Shown: positions 27,032 to 34,957, counted from the stretch's first letter. The stretch is DNA of 64,000 nt from Desulfospira joergensenii DSM 10085 (GCF_000420085.1 NZ_ATUG01000002.1:868001-932000), one strand, 5' to 3'. Notes: generated by a model not told the origin, from the sequence alone. Program-made: numbers and translations.

Positions 27032-27673
27032 ATGATTCGAAAATTGATTTTGACGATTGCAATGGCTTTATGTGTGATGATGACGATGGGGACCGCGACG
27101 GCAGGCGAGGGATATTATCTTGGTGTCCAGAGCGGAATGACCTGGGTGGAAGATACAAATACCTCCGGGACGTCGGGAGAAATGGATTCCGGCTACGCTG
27201 TCGGCATTACCGGTGGGTATGATTTCGGGATGTTCCGTGTGGAAGCTGAGGGGAGCTACCGGGAAAATGATATTGATAAGATTGTGATTTTTGGAAATCC
27301 CACCACCTGCGGTGGGGATATCAGTTCAACATCGCTGATGTTCAACGGGTACGTTGAGTTTGAAAACAAAACACAGATCACACCCTATGTCGGGGCCGGC
27401 CTCGGTATTAACCGCATTGAGCATAAGGGCTATGCAAAATACGGGGGAGGCACCACGGTCAATTTTGACACCAGTGAAACCGTCTTTGCCTGGTCAGTGA
27501 CGGCCGGGCTGGCCTGGAATCTGTCCGACACCCTTGCCCTGGATCTTTCCTACAGATATCTGACCTCACAGGACGTGGATACGGCCGGGACCTCCAACTG
27601 GGGATTCACCAGCCGGGGACAGATTGACTATGAAGTGCAGAATATCCTGATCGGGCTGCGCTGGTATTTTTAA
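27032..27673 (+). CDS. Outer-membrane beta-barrel protein (OmpA/Opacity-like barrel)
   Basis: These 213 residues begin with a classical signal peptide (about 1-25, cleavage near ATAG/EGYY). Alternating amphipathic strands typical of a small eight-stranded barrel follow: YYLGVQSGMTWVED, YAVGITGGYDFGMFRVE, TPYVGAGLGINRIE, FAWSVTAGLAWNLS, LALDLSYRYL. The protein ends NILIGLRWYF, with the terminal aromatic residue recognised by the BAM machinery. One Cys is present (TTCGG). No periplasmic OmpA-like peptidoglycan domain follows. Function unknown; probably structural or adhesion-type. It is monocistronic with its own promoter and terminator. Strong Shine-Dalgarno GAAAGGAGA. Confidence 0.88.
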   Translation: MIRKLILTIAMALCVMMTMGTATAGEGYYLGVQSGMTWVEDTNTSGTSGEMDSGYAVGITGGYDFGMFRVEAEGSYRENDIDKIVIFGNPTTCGGDISSTSLMFNGYVEFENKTQITPYVGAGLGINRIEHKGYAKYGGGTTVNFDTSETVFAWSVTAGLAWNLSDTLALDLSYRYLTSQDVDTAGTSNWGFTSRGQIDYEVQNILIGLRWYF

Positions 27674-27732
27674 ACAACCCCATTCGCACAAAAAAAGCCC
27701 TGATCCGATTTTCCGGACAGAGTGAAGAATAA

Positions 27733-27764
27733 GGCCGGGTTTAGAACCTCCCGGTCTTTTTTTT
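27733..27764 (+). terminator. Rho-independent terminator after the barrel protein
   Basis: GGCCGGG and CCCGGTC form a 7-bp stem (one G-U) with a 10-base loop, followed by an eight-T run. It lies 60 bases past the barrel-protein stop. Confidence 0.8.
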
Positions 27765-27842
27765 ATGAAAGGAGCAGGAATTTTTAGGCTTCGGATTCAG
27801 TCTGCAAGATCAATCCATGCCCGGCGAAAAGAGATAAACGGT

Positions 27843-28328
27843 TTATTTTAAATTCATTGCCGCCATGATGAGTTGTTCAAGGGTCTGTCTGGATTTGGAT
27901 GCTCCGGCCTCTTTTTTGATGTTTCTCAGCAGCTGCCTCAGTCTCTGGCGCTCAAGCCCCGGGAATTCATTCAATACTGTTTCCATCTCCGCCTGATCAT
28001 CGGCCAGCAGCCTGTCTATCCGCATCTGGATCTCTTTTTTTATGTCAAATTCAACGGGAACACCGGTTTCAGCCTGCAGCAGGGCCAGGCGGACGGACTC
28101 CGGATTTACATCCCGCATCAGGACGCCGATGAACTGCCGGTGCCGCCGGCCGGCAACATTGGACGTAATGGATTTTCCCTCTATAAGGGCGGTCCTGAGT
28201 TTTTCCGGAATTTTAATCCGCTTCAATTGCTGGACAGACAATTTGGAAAGTTCCAGTCCGAGCCTTTGAAGCTCTTCTGCCTCTTTTTTCTTCTCTGTCC
28301 TGCTTTTATGCTGAATCTCGTCTTCCAT
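27843..28328 (-). CDS. darP: DarP/YjgA-like (DUF615) ribosome-associated protein
   Basis: This 161-residue, highly charged helical protein has the DUF615 hallmarks: SRTEKKKEAEELQRLGLELSKL near the N-terminus, IPEKLRTALIEGK, GRRHRQFIGVLMRD around residues 60-73, and a C-terminal helical half ending ESLEQLI-like (TLEQLIMAAMNLK). The family binds 50S ribosomal precursors and aids late large-subunit assembly in E. coli; the length fits (about 160-185). The gene stands alone, convergent with the barrel-protein gene, and carries no signal or membrane segment. Confidence 0.85.
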   Translation of the reverse strand: MEDEIQHKSRTEKKKEAEELQRLGLELSKLSVQQLKRIKIPEKLRTALIEGKSITSNVAGRRHRQFIGVLMRDVNPESVRLALLQAETGVPVEFDIKKEIQMRIDRLLADDQAEMETVLNEFPGLERQRLRQLLRNIKKEAGASKSRQTLEQLIMAAMNLK

Positions 28329-28643
28329 GGTTTCTGTCCGCCGCTGATAAGGACCTGAATCATCAGGTTGAAAATCAAACTTTTATACGCGATGCCCCTT
28401 ATCCTTGTCAATAGAACCGGAAAGGAGGCCGGCCTGGGCAGGGCGCAACTCCGCAGGATTCCCGATTCCTGCAGCCTCTTTTATGCTGTTCCGGAAAAGG
28501 AGAAAACTGGCCTTGGTTCAGACAAATCTTTTTTTCAGCTCCATTGATCCAAGAATTGCCGGCTGAAACAGTTTGGGCATAACCGTTCTCCCATAATGGT
28601 TCGCGAATGGAGTTTCTTATTTCAGGAACGGCGGGGTACCGGT
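28329..28643. other. Intergenic stretch, no gene seen
   Basis: These 315 bases lie between two minus-strand genes and should hold the darP-like promoter. I see no open frame of note, no clear promoter and no strong hairpin. Short GGATTC/GATTCC repeats near 28460 are not convincing. Confidence 0.4.
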
Positions 28644-28832
28644 TTATTTTTTTAGAACCGGGGGAAGATATTCCACCCAGGTTCCCTTGTCATTTCGACG
28701 ATCATCACCACTTCTGCAATCCGGATCAGATCGTTTTTCAATTCCGGTATATTTCGATGTGTTGAGTCTGCGGCGATCCACACCGGAACGTCTTTCTTCC
28801 TGGACTCGACGTTCTTTCTTTTTTCCCACCAT
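28644..28832 (-). CDS. Small Arg-rich protein, family unknown
   Basis: This 62-residue, very basic protein contains two related motifs, ERRSGVDRRR and RSGDDRRN, of the kind seen scattered in short deltaproteobacterial proteins. I choose the ATG at 28832 because AAGGAGG ends five bases before it; ATGs at 28835 and 28850 are in frame, but the latter lies before that site. It has one Cys and no membrane segment. Basic charge suggests nucleic-acid or anionic-surface binding, but there is no recognised function. It stands alone and ends near the darP-like promoter. Confidence 0.55.
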   Translation of the reverse strand: MVGKKKERRVQEERRSGVDRRRLNTSKYTGIEKRSDPDCRSGDDRRNDKGTWVEYLPPVLKK

Positions 28833-28885
28833 CATACCCTCCTTCATCATAATCGGGGTATCTTTTAGGAAGTGCTATCAGAAAT

Positions 28886-28938
28886 ATAGGATTAAACCCG
28901 GCCCTGTCAAATATGTAAATAGATTAAACTCGGCCCTG
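28886..28938. repeat. Imperfect direct repeat, two 20-base units
   Basis: ATAGGATTAAACCCGGCCCT (from 28886) recurs as ATAGATTAAACTCGGCCCTG (28919-28938), 33 bases apart. It lies just upstream of the small Arg-rich gene (minus strand) and at the edge of the AT-rich accessory segment. It could be a double operator or a leftover of an insertion. Confidence 0.5.
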
Positions 28939-29110
28939 AATTTTGCTCAAAATATTTGAGCCGGATGATGTCTGTGATCATTTCAGATCCTCAAGAATTG
29001 TGCTTCGAATAAAAATAATACTTAACTGTCAGATTTAAAACCGACTAACCAATAACGAAAGAAGTCAACGACGGTTTAATCGAGGGGCCGAGTCACCAAA
29101 GATAGACAAA

Positions 29111-29386
29111 GTGCTCAGTATTTTTTATCCGAATTCCCAGTGCACTTATACCATTAGTGCGCATCTGGGAAGGTGGGTATATTTTAAGAGTCTCTATAGA
29201 TCAGGTCGATTCAGTCTATGTTCATGTTTCTGGTTGCATTTTTTTATCCAGAGTGATTATTTCAGTCTAAGTGATAATACGCTCTCAATAAAGGATCTTC
29301 CTTTTCAGTCGTTTATCACCCAGATTTTCATGATATGCGGTTATTATCTTGGAATGATATGCGCCATCCGCATATCAGGCAGCTAA
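29111..29386 (+). CDS. Doubtful small hydrophobic open frame
   Basis: 91 codons, rich in Phe, Ser and Tyr, with one hydrophobic stretch near the C-terminus (FITQIFMICGYYLGMICAI). No family is recognised and no Shine-Dalgarno is evident. Its only support is that its stop falls in a CTAA motif just before an attC-like structure, as cassette genes often do. It may well be non-coding. Confidence 0.15.
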   Translation: MLSIFYPNSQCTYTISAHLGRWVYFKSLYRSGRFSLCSCFWLHFFIQSDYFSLSDNTLSIKDLPFQSFITQIFMICGYYLGMICAIRISGS

Positions 29387-29426
29387 ACGAAATCGTTCAA
29401 TTACTTGTTAGTTTCAGGAAGCAATC

Positions 29427-30191
29427 ATGATAGATTTTGGGAAAGCATATAATTTAGCAGACATTATAGAGGCTGCTCATGAGGCTGAGCGAAAGTTTGA
29501 AGCCCAAGTTTGGTTCAGAGGACAATCTGAATATAAATGGCAGTTGAAGCCAAGTGTACATAGAAGGCATCCGATCCTTGAAGCTCAGTTTCTTCACCAT
29601 TTTCGTCTCCGAGCTCCTTCAATGGCGACCTGTCCAAACCATGAAGATCACATTTCATGGTTGCCTTTAATGCAACATTATGGTCTCCCTACTCGCCTGT
29701 TAGATTGGACAGAATCTGCCATGATAGCTGCCTATTTTGGTCTTCCTAAAATAGAAAAAGGTATAGATGGTGCCATATACATGCTTGCGCCTGGTAAACT
29801 GAATCAAAATAGCATCGGAGACATTATCCCTTTTTTAGTAGATGAGCGCGTTAAAAAATATATTAAAGATGCATTTACCGGAGAAAGTAATCCAGACAAT
29901 AATCAAACAATATCTGTCCTGGCTCCTCGTACAGATAAACGAATGGCTGTCCAGCTTGGCAATTATACAATTCACGGAACTCGGGAACCTCTTGAAGACA
30001 ACCCAATGTCATCTACATTTTTAGGCAAAATAATTATCCCCCATTCAGCACGGGATAAAATAAAATCAGATTTGTCAGTTGCAGGCATACGCCGTTCAAA
30101 CTTATTCCCGGATCTTGAAAATCTCGCTAAAGAAGTTTCAGAAATTATTGCCTTTGGCCCTAATGGAGAAGATTTGGATGCAAAAAAATAA
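29427..30191 (+). CDS. FRG-domain protein
   Basis: 254 residues. The FRG signature is clear: AQVWFRGQSEYKWQLKPSVHR (about 33-53) and, later, WLPLMQHYGLPTRLLDWTES (about 77-96) with AAYFGL. The FRG family (named for its F-R-G motif) is widespread in bacteria and phages, often in accessory or defence-related loci, and biochemically uncharacterised. The C-terminal half includes a conserved Arg/Lys-rich stretch and ends with FGPNGEDLDAKK. GGAA lies near the ATG. Codon use is strongly AT-rich compared with the core genes, pointing to horizontal acquisition. It lies upstream of a nuclease-like gene in the same direction, separated by 83 bases that contain an attC-like motif. Confidence 0.85.
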   Translation: MIDFGKAYNLADIIEAAHEAERKFEAQVWFRGQSEYKWQLKPSVHRRHPILEAQFLHHFRLRAPSMATCPNHEDHISWLPLMQHYGLPTRLLDWTESAMIAAYFGLPKIEKGIDGAIYMLAPGKLNQNSIGDIIPFLVDERVKKYIKDAFTGESNPDNNQTISVLAPRTDKRMAVQLGNYTIHGTREPLEDNPMSSTFLGKIIIPHSARDKIKSDLSVAGIRRSNLFPDLENLAKEVSEIIAFGPNGEDLDAKK

Positions 30192-30193
30192 AA

Positions 30194-30230
30194 ACTAACA
30201 TTGCTGTTGCAGTGGACGGCTCGTTATAAA
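30194..30230. other. Weak attC-like element after the FRG gene
   Basis: CTAACATTGC starts a few bases after the FRG stop, and CTCGTTATA closes the element about 25 bases later, with TAAC/GTTA outer arms and an inner CTG/CAG pairing. It resembles the R''/R' cores of a short integron cassette site but fits the consensus poorly. It is listed because better examples lie at 33468 and 34042. Confidence 0.25.
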
Positions 30231-30274
30231 TCAATGATACAAAATCGTAAAAAAAACGAGGGCTACATTAAATC

Positions 30275-31582
30275 ATGGTAAAGGTTAAGAAAATGAAAAT
30301 AGCCGCTTATGGTTTTGAGATAAAGGGTTTTCAGATACCTGATGGTCATATTATTGAAAATGATAAAACGAAAGTAAGCTTTCTCCCTATAAGTACTGAA
30401 GAAACTCTTGATTCATATACTGGTGTCATCCTTCCAAGTGGCATTTTTGAATCATTTGAAGAACGATCAAGCTATATAGATGGCAGGTATGTAAATGTAC
30501 ATTGCAAACGCGACACCCTATTACAAAGAGAACGTGAAATTATTAATTTGGTTAATAAAGGCGGCTGGATATGTTGTTTGGTCGATAGCATAGTTGATGA
30601 AGTGCCTAACGGAGGTTACAGTAAAAAAAGCTGTGACGACACGGATATGGTCAAAAAACTCCTAAATTCATTTGATATCAAAAGGAGTGTTTTTAAAGGT
30701 ACTGCACTTGTAAAATCTACGAATGACGCTTTTAAGAAATATATTGACAGATATGGTGTCGCAAAAACTATCCTAAAAATACCCTATAGAGAAAATTATG
30801 ATAAAAAAATTTTGGCCAAATCAGGCGAGGCTATCGTCGGGATAGATCTTCTTGGTAACTTTCTTTTTCTTCCATTCCATACAACAAATTATTCACAAAA
30901 AAACTGTGAAGAATTACTTCTGGAGCTTATCAGTGCGATATCAGATTATTTGCAAAAACGAATTCAGGAAATTCCTGAGTGGGTGAGTGAATTTGAATTT
31001 CAGGAAGAGGATAGGCTAAAGGAAAAAATTAATTCACTTATGAAAGATATTACAAACATCCAGAAGGAATTAAAGCAGTACAGAAATTATAAAGGAATAC
31101 TAACACAGTCAGGAGACACATTAAAAGATACCGTTGTCGATTTGCTCAGATCATTTTTTGCTCTCAACGTTACTGATGTTGAAGATTTTAAAGAAGATGC
31201 AATGATAAGAGACAACGAAGGAAAAGCAATTGTCATAGTGGAGATCAAGGGGACAAAAGGTGGAATTAAAAGAAAGTATATCAACCAATTAGATTCAAAC
31301 AGAGAAAGAGCAGGCCTTGATCCGTCAACTCCTGGATTGCTCATCATTAATGATCAAATGAGCGTGGAAAATGTTTCTGAAAGAAGAGAAACATCTGTGG
31401 CTGAAGAGCAAGTAAATCACTCTAAAAACATGAATGTAATATTATTAAGAACCGTTGACCTCCTTTTTGTTGTTCGCAAATTTGAAAATATTGAGAACAA
31501 AAGAGATGAATTTCTTAAATTATGCTCGGAGGGAGGGGGCCGTCTTACTTTCGACGATGAATCATCAATGATTCTAAAATAG
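30275..31582 (+). CDS. Unknown protein with C-terminal PD-(D/E)xK nuclease-like segment
   Basis: 435 residues, AT-rich codons. The N-terminal half (about 1-240) is an alpha/beta region without a family I recognise; GVILPSGIFESF and GGWICCLVDSIVDE look like a Rossmann-type core. A coiled coil (about 235-275) follows. The C-terminal part has FKEDAMIRDNEGKAIVIVEIKGTKGG with a following Gln (YINQLDSNRERAG). This fits the D-x(n)-E-x-K and Q pattern of restriction-endonuclease-like folds, here resembling predicted nucleases of defence loci. Next to an FRG protein it could be the effector of an antiphage module, but this is inference. A GAGGG lies about 13 bases upstream of the ATG. An IS1182-type element is inserted just behind its stop. 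Confidence 0.7.
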   Translation: MVKVKKMKIAAYGFEIKGFQIPDGHIIENDKTKVSFLPISTEETLDSYTGVILPSGIFESFEERSSYIDGRYVNVHCKRDTLLQREREIINLVNKGGWICCLVDSIVDEVPNGGYSKKSCDDTDMVKKLLNSFDIKRSVFKGTALVKSTNDAFKKYIDRYGVAKTILKIPYRENYDKKILAKSGEAIVGIDLLGNFLFLPFHTTNYSQKNCEELLLELISAISDYLQKRIQEIPEWVSEFEFQEEDRLKEKINSLMKDITNIQKELKQYRNYKGILTQSGDTLKDTVVDLLRSFFALNVTDVEDFKEDAMIRDNEGKAIVIVEIKGTKGGIKRKYINQLDSNRERAGLDPSTPGLLIINDQMSVENVSERRETSVAEEQVNHSKNMNVILLRTVDLLFVVRKFENIENKRDEFLKLCSEGGGRLTFDDESSMILK

Positions 31583-31589
31583 TACTTGT

Positions 31590-33412
31590 TTAATTCTGGG
31601 AAAAATACCTAAGTAAAACTCAACAAGCCAAATGCACACGGACAAGCCGGTGATTTGGAAAGTTGAAGCTGTAGAAAAAGGTTGAAAACACTGGAGATTC
31701 TTATCGTTTTGTGCTAGATTTTTCTTTAAAACAAATAGAAAAACCGCAGACCAAACAAGAGTAAAAAATGGCCAAATATAAAGACTATTCATACGATCAA
31801 GGTGTTTTCCTTCCGGTCTATTTTGACAGACAGATCCTTCCGGGCACATTCGAATATACCCTCAGTCATTTGATTGACAATGAACTGGATTTGAGTGTTT
31901 TCGACAAACGGTATAAAAACGATGATACCGGGGCTCCTGCCTATGATACCAGGATCCTTTTAAAAATAATTCTTTATGCTTATTCAAGGGGGATCACATC
32001 CAGCCGGAAAATCTCCCAATGCTGCGAAGAAAACATTATCTTCATGGCCCTGTCCGCTCATACAAGACCTCATTTCACGACCATCGCTGATTTTGTTTCC
32101 AGCCAGGATGAAGAGGCTGTCGCTCTGTTTCAAGAAATCATCCTTATCTGCGATGAGATGAACCTGATCGGCAGGGAAATGTTTGCTGTGGACGGCTGTA
32201 AGCTGCCTTCCAATGCCTCAAAGGAATGGAGCGGCACCAAGGCCGATTTTAAGAAAAAAGCCCTTAAACTTGAAAAAGCCATAGAACATATCATTGAAAA
32301 GCACCGGCAAATCGATGACATTGAAGAGAAAAACAATATCATCGAGTCCGATGCAAAGTATATGGCAACGCTTCAAAAGCAGATTAAAAAGATCCGTGAA
32401 TGGGTAAACGACAATGATGATAAACCGGGTGCCGGTGGCAAACCCATAAAGTCCAACATCACTGATAACGATTCTGCCAAAATGAAATCATCAAAGGGTT
32501 ATATCCAGGGATACAACGGCCTGGCCATGGTGGACAGCAAACATCAAGTGATTGTGGGTGCCGAAGCCTATGGAAAAGGGCCAGAACAGGATTTGTTGAA
32601 ACCGATGATTGAATCCACAAAGGGCAATCTGGAAGATAGTGTTTTTGAAAAGACCCTTTTGACAGCAGACAGCGGATTTCACACCAAGGACAATATGGAT
32701 ATGCTGGCTAAAGAAGGGATTGACGCCTATGTGGCCGATAACCGGTTCCGCAAACGAGATCCCCGGTTTAAAGATAATGACCGCTACAAAGAAAGGCATC
32801 GTAAAGAGATCGCAGGAAAACGGAAAAAATCCCAATTGTATTCAAAAGAAGACTTCTATTTTGATCCTGATTTTAAATTTTGCATGTGTCCGGCCGGAAA
32901 GCGGCTTTACCGAAGTGGCAGAGGTTTCGATACCCAGGGCAATTTTGTAACGCGATTCAAGGCGCCTAAATCCGCTTGCGGCCCTTGTAAGCTCAGATCA
33001 AAATGCCTTCGTCATCCAGACAGATCTCCCAAGAGATCGGTGGCATATTTTCATAGCGGGACAAAGAACAAAGATGCCCCGGACACAGCCACGGAAAGGA
33101 TGAAACAAAAAATCGACTCCGCCTTGGGTCGGATGATTTATTCCAAGCGGCTCGGGACAGTAGAACCGGTGTTTGGCCATATTCGGCATACGATAAAGTT
33201 GGACAGGTTCACTATGAGAGGGAAAATCAAGGTTAATTGTCAATGGCTGCTGTTCTGCGCTTTGCATAATTTGAAAAAGATACATCGGTATGGTTCGATC
33301 CCAGCCACATAAAGGAAGGGCATGGGGGAACAGATCTCTCTTTATCAGAGGCTGATATTGCGGTCTTAAGAGACAGTTACAATAGCGTAATCGATTTTAA
33401 CGACAGAATTAA
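31590..33412 (+). mobile_element. IS1182-family insertion sequence (ends tentative)
   Basis: The intact transposase gene at 31768-33312 is flanked by TTAATTCTG (31590-31598) and its inverted copy CAGAATTAA (33404-33412). The sequence just inside (AAAAAT and AAAAT) is also similar. These nine bases are the best terminal-repeat candidates I can find and give an element of 1823 bp, reasonable for the family. I cannot recognise a target duplication, so the exact ends are uncertain. Confidence 0.55.
31768..33312 (+). CDS. IS1182-family transposase (DDE)
   Basis: 514 residues, full length and uninterrupted. The N-terminal DUF772-type helical domain (about 30-120, FEYTLSHLIDNELDLSVFD, DTRILLKIILYAYSRGI) precedes a DDE catalytic core. 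The core carries Asp in MFAVDGCKLPSNAS, Asp in LLTADSGFHT and Glu in LGTVEPVFGHIRHT. A charged coiled coil (about 150-215) and a Cys-rich insert (CMCPAGKRL, CGPCKLRSKCLRH) are typical of this family. Its codon use is closer to the core genome than to the flanking AT-rich genes, so it probably jumped in after those genes arrived. It lies directly after the nuclease-like gene without disrupting it. Confidence 0.93.
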   Translation: MAKYKDYSYDQGVFLPVYFDRQILPGTFEYTLSHLIDNELDLSVFDKRYKNDDTGAPAYDTRILLKIILYAYSRGITSSRKISQCCEENIIFMALSAHTRPHFTTIADFVSSQDEEAVALFQEIILICDEMNLIGREMFAVDGCKLPSNASKEWSGTKADFKKKALKLEKAIEHIIEKHRQIDDIEEKNNIIESDAKYMATLQKQIKKIREWVNDNDDKPGAGGKPIKSNITDNDSAKMKSSKGYIQGYNGLAMVDSKHQVIVGAEAYGKGPEQDLLKPMIESTKGNLEDSVFEKTLLTADSGFHTKDNMDMLAKEGIDAYVADNRFRKRDPRFKDNDRYKERHRKEIAGKRKKSQLYSKEDFYFDPDFKFCMCPAGKRLYRSGRGFDTQGNFVTRFKAPKSACGPCKLRSKCLRHPDRSPKRSVAYFHSGTKNKDAPDTATERMKQKIDSALGRMIYSKRLGTVEPVFGHIRHTIKLDRFTMRGKIKVNCQWLLFCALHNLKKIHRYGSIPAT

Positions 33413-33467
33413 CATAGAATAATAAAAAACAAGAGGCTGAGAATAATTTCATAGCGGCAAATGACTA

Positions 33468-33506
33468 CCGCCTAAAAATGACTTATTCTACAGACTCGTT
33501 AGGCGG
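33468..33506. other. attC-like cassette site (CCGCCTAA...TTAGGCGG)
   Basis: A perfect 8-bp inverted repeat spans 39 bases, and its right arm contains CGTTAGGC, the classical core site (G^TTAGGC) where integron cassettes are cut. The HEPN-like gene starts 25 bases after this core. It is short for an attC and its left core reads GCCTAAA rather than GCCTAAC. Confidence 0.45.
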
Positions 33507-33522
33507 ATGCAGAACTGAGATT

Positions 33523-34047
33523 ATGGAAAACGAAGAGAAAATTTATCAGCGCATTGGTGAATTCGCAGTGTCATTTCAATGGATAGAAAACAAGCTTCGT
33601 GAAATCGGATGGTTTATTATTGATCCAGAGCGGAAAGAATGGCCTCCTACGCAGTTACGTAACTTAAGCAACTATGACTTGGTAAATAAGGTCCATTCTC
33701 TTTTCATTGAGGCGTTGCCCAAATGCAATTTAGATTCAGAAATAGAGTTAGACTTTAAGGGCTCATTTGATGCATGTGTTAAAAGTCTTCATGAGTTAAG
33801 GAAAAATAGAAATAGAATACTCCACTCTGCGTTTATCGAGTTAAAGGCTGGTGGCGAAGTGCAAGCGATTCTCAGGTCTGACCCAAAGCTTGAGGTAGAT
33901 GGGGAAACTGGAGAGTTAGTTTTCAATCAAGAGTACTTAGAGCCAGGTTCATTTGATCGAGAAATGCGACAAATGGCAGAGATTTCAATCTTTTTAAACC
34001 GTGCTAATCTCCAGTTAATACACAGATACCCAAATGGTGGCACCTAA
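33523..34047 (+). CDS. HEPN-like protein of unknown function
   Basis: 174 residues from the ATG at 33523 (MENEEKIYQRIGEF); an upstream in-frame ATG at 33478 lies inside the attC-like site and is unlikely. The protein is mostly helical. LRKNRNRILHSAFIEL (about 103-118 of this start) contains an R-N-x3-H motif like the Rx4-6H catalytic motif of HEPN ribonucleases and toxins. No antitoxin or nucleotidyltransferase partner is adjacent. Its stop codon overlaps the next attC-like element, and a GTTAGGC core lies just before its start. The arrangement is that of a single-gene integron cassette of about 590 bp. Codons are AT-rich. Confidence 0.65.
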   Translation: MENEEKIYQRIGEFAVSFQWIENKLREIGWFIIDPERKEWPPTQLRNLSNYDLVNKVHSLFIEALPKCNLDSEIELDFKGSFDACVKSLHELRKNRNRILHSAFIELKAGGEVQAILRSDPKLEVDGETGELVFNQEYLEPGSFDREMRQMAEISIFLNRANLQLIHRYPNGGT

Positions 34048-34094
34048 CAAACAGCGCAAGCGAGACAAATTTTCCGTTGCGCTGGGCGTTATGA
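34042..34094. other. attC-like cassette site after the HEPN-like gene
   Basis: ACCTAAC (34042-34048, fits RYYYAAC) overlaps the gene's stop codon, and GGCGTTATGA closes the element (core GTTATGA at 34088). Between them CAGCGCAA (34052-34059) and TTGCGCTG (34077-34084) form a perfect 8-bp stem. Layout, length (53 bases) and the TAACAAAC...GGCGTTATG pattern are those of integron cassette sites. Confidence 0.55.
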
Positions 34095-34528
34095 AAGATC
34101 GGCAGTTTTAAAAATTGTAAGGAATCGGAAACCCCACACTCTGTCTATCAGTCAACCCTTTTATAAAAGTGAGCACTTCTGGCTATAGTCCTGCCTTTTG
34201 AGATTTCAATAAAGGGAGTGGACTTTCCCTGTACTTCCGCTTTTTTTTAAATCTTCAAATCAGCGAGCAATATTACGTGTATCCTGGGGTTTTCGATTCC
34301 TACCGATTTAAATTTTTTAGTAGACCACACTAATGGTATTTTTCCGGATATCTTTCGGTTGATTGTCGGAAAGCAATAACAGAAGTAGCCAGCGACACGA
34401 ATCACAGGTGTTATGGTGGTGAAATAATAAAATGTTCAGGTGAGTATCAGTTTTTTCTTGATCGTGATTTCCAAATTGGTGGACATTATGCTGAATCATT
34501 CCGTATAAGATTCACAATAAAACATTCA
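34095..34528. other. AT-rich stretch before the acetyltransferase, no gene seen
   Basis: About 430 bases follow the attC-like site. Frames are short and show no family or good ribosome-binding site. A T8 run near 34241 is not preceded by a strong hairpin. If the cassette model is right, this could be a decayed or non-coding part of the next cassette. Confidence 0.35.
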
Positions 34529-34540
34529 ATGGGGATGAAA

Positions 34541-34957
34541 ATGGATATAATCTATAGCGAAAAACCGAATCAAGACGATAGAAACTATCTTGATGACAAA
34601 CTGATGGGATTTAATGGGGATAAAATCAAAGGTTATGCTTTTAACAACTTTCTGTACAAGGTCACGGACGATTCTGGTTCAATAATTGCTGGTATAGATT
34701 GTATTTTTGGCGGTGGATGGCTTGAAGTAATCAGTTTGTGGGTGTCAGATAATCATAGGGGAAAAAATATTGGAGAAAAATTGTTGTTGAAAGCCGAGAA
34801 AATGGCAATTAAAAGAGGTTGTCATAGCTCATACCTTTACACTTACAGTTTTCAAGCTCCAGAATTCTATCAGAACTATGGATACGAAATCTTTGGCGTT
34901 TTAGATAATTATTACGAATGTCATTCCAAAATCTATTTGAAAAAGAAGCTGGGTTGA
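34541..34957 (+). CDS. GNAT-family N-acetyltransferase
   Basis: 138 residues from the ATG at 34541, chosen because GGGGA ends five bases upstream; the ATG at 34529 overlaps that motif. The GNAT core is visible: beta strands ending LEVISLWVSDNHRGKNIGEKLL (the acetyl-CoA pyrophosphate loop, R/Q-x-x-G-x-G/A type, here RGKNIG) and the C-terminal FYQNYGYEIFGVL. Substrate unknown; such small stand-alone GNATs are common cassette cargo and may act on antibiotics, polyamines or protein termini. Codons are AT-rich. A palindrome TTCGATT-T-AATCGAA follows directly after the stop. Confidence 0.82.
   Translation: MDIIYSEKPNQDDRNYLDDKLMGFNGDKIKGYAFNNFLYKVTDDSGSIIAGIDCIFGGGWLEVISLWVSDNHRGKNIGEKLLLKAEKMAIKRGCHSSYLYTYSFQAPEFYQNYGYEIFGVLDNYYECHSKIYLKKKLG

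Larger units (their letters stand above)
28833..29426. other. Junction region between core genome and accessory segment
   Basis: These 594 bases mark a shift to AT-rich DNA. They contain the direct repeat at 28886-28938, an AAACCG/CGGTTT inverted repeat spanning about 29038-29077, and a weak 91-codon frame. Before the FRG gene, CTAA (29383) and TTAG (29408) flank an AACGA/TCGTT hairpin, which looks like a very degenerate cassette recombination site. No integrase is present. Confidence 0.35.
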
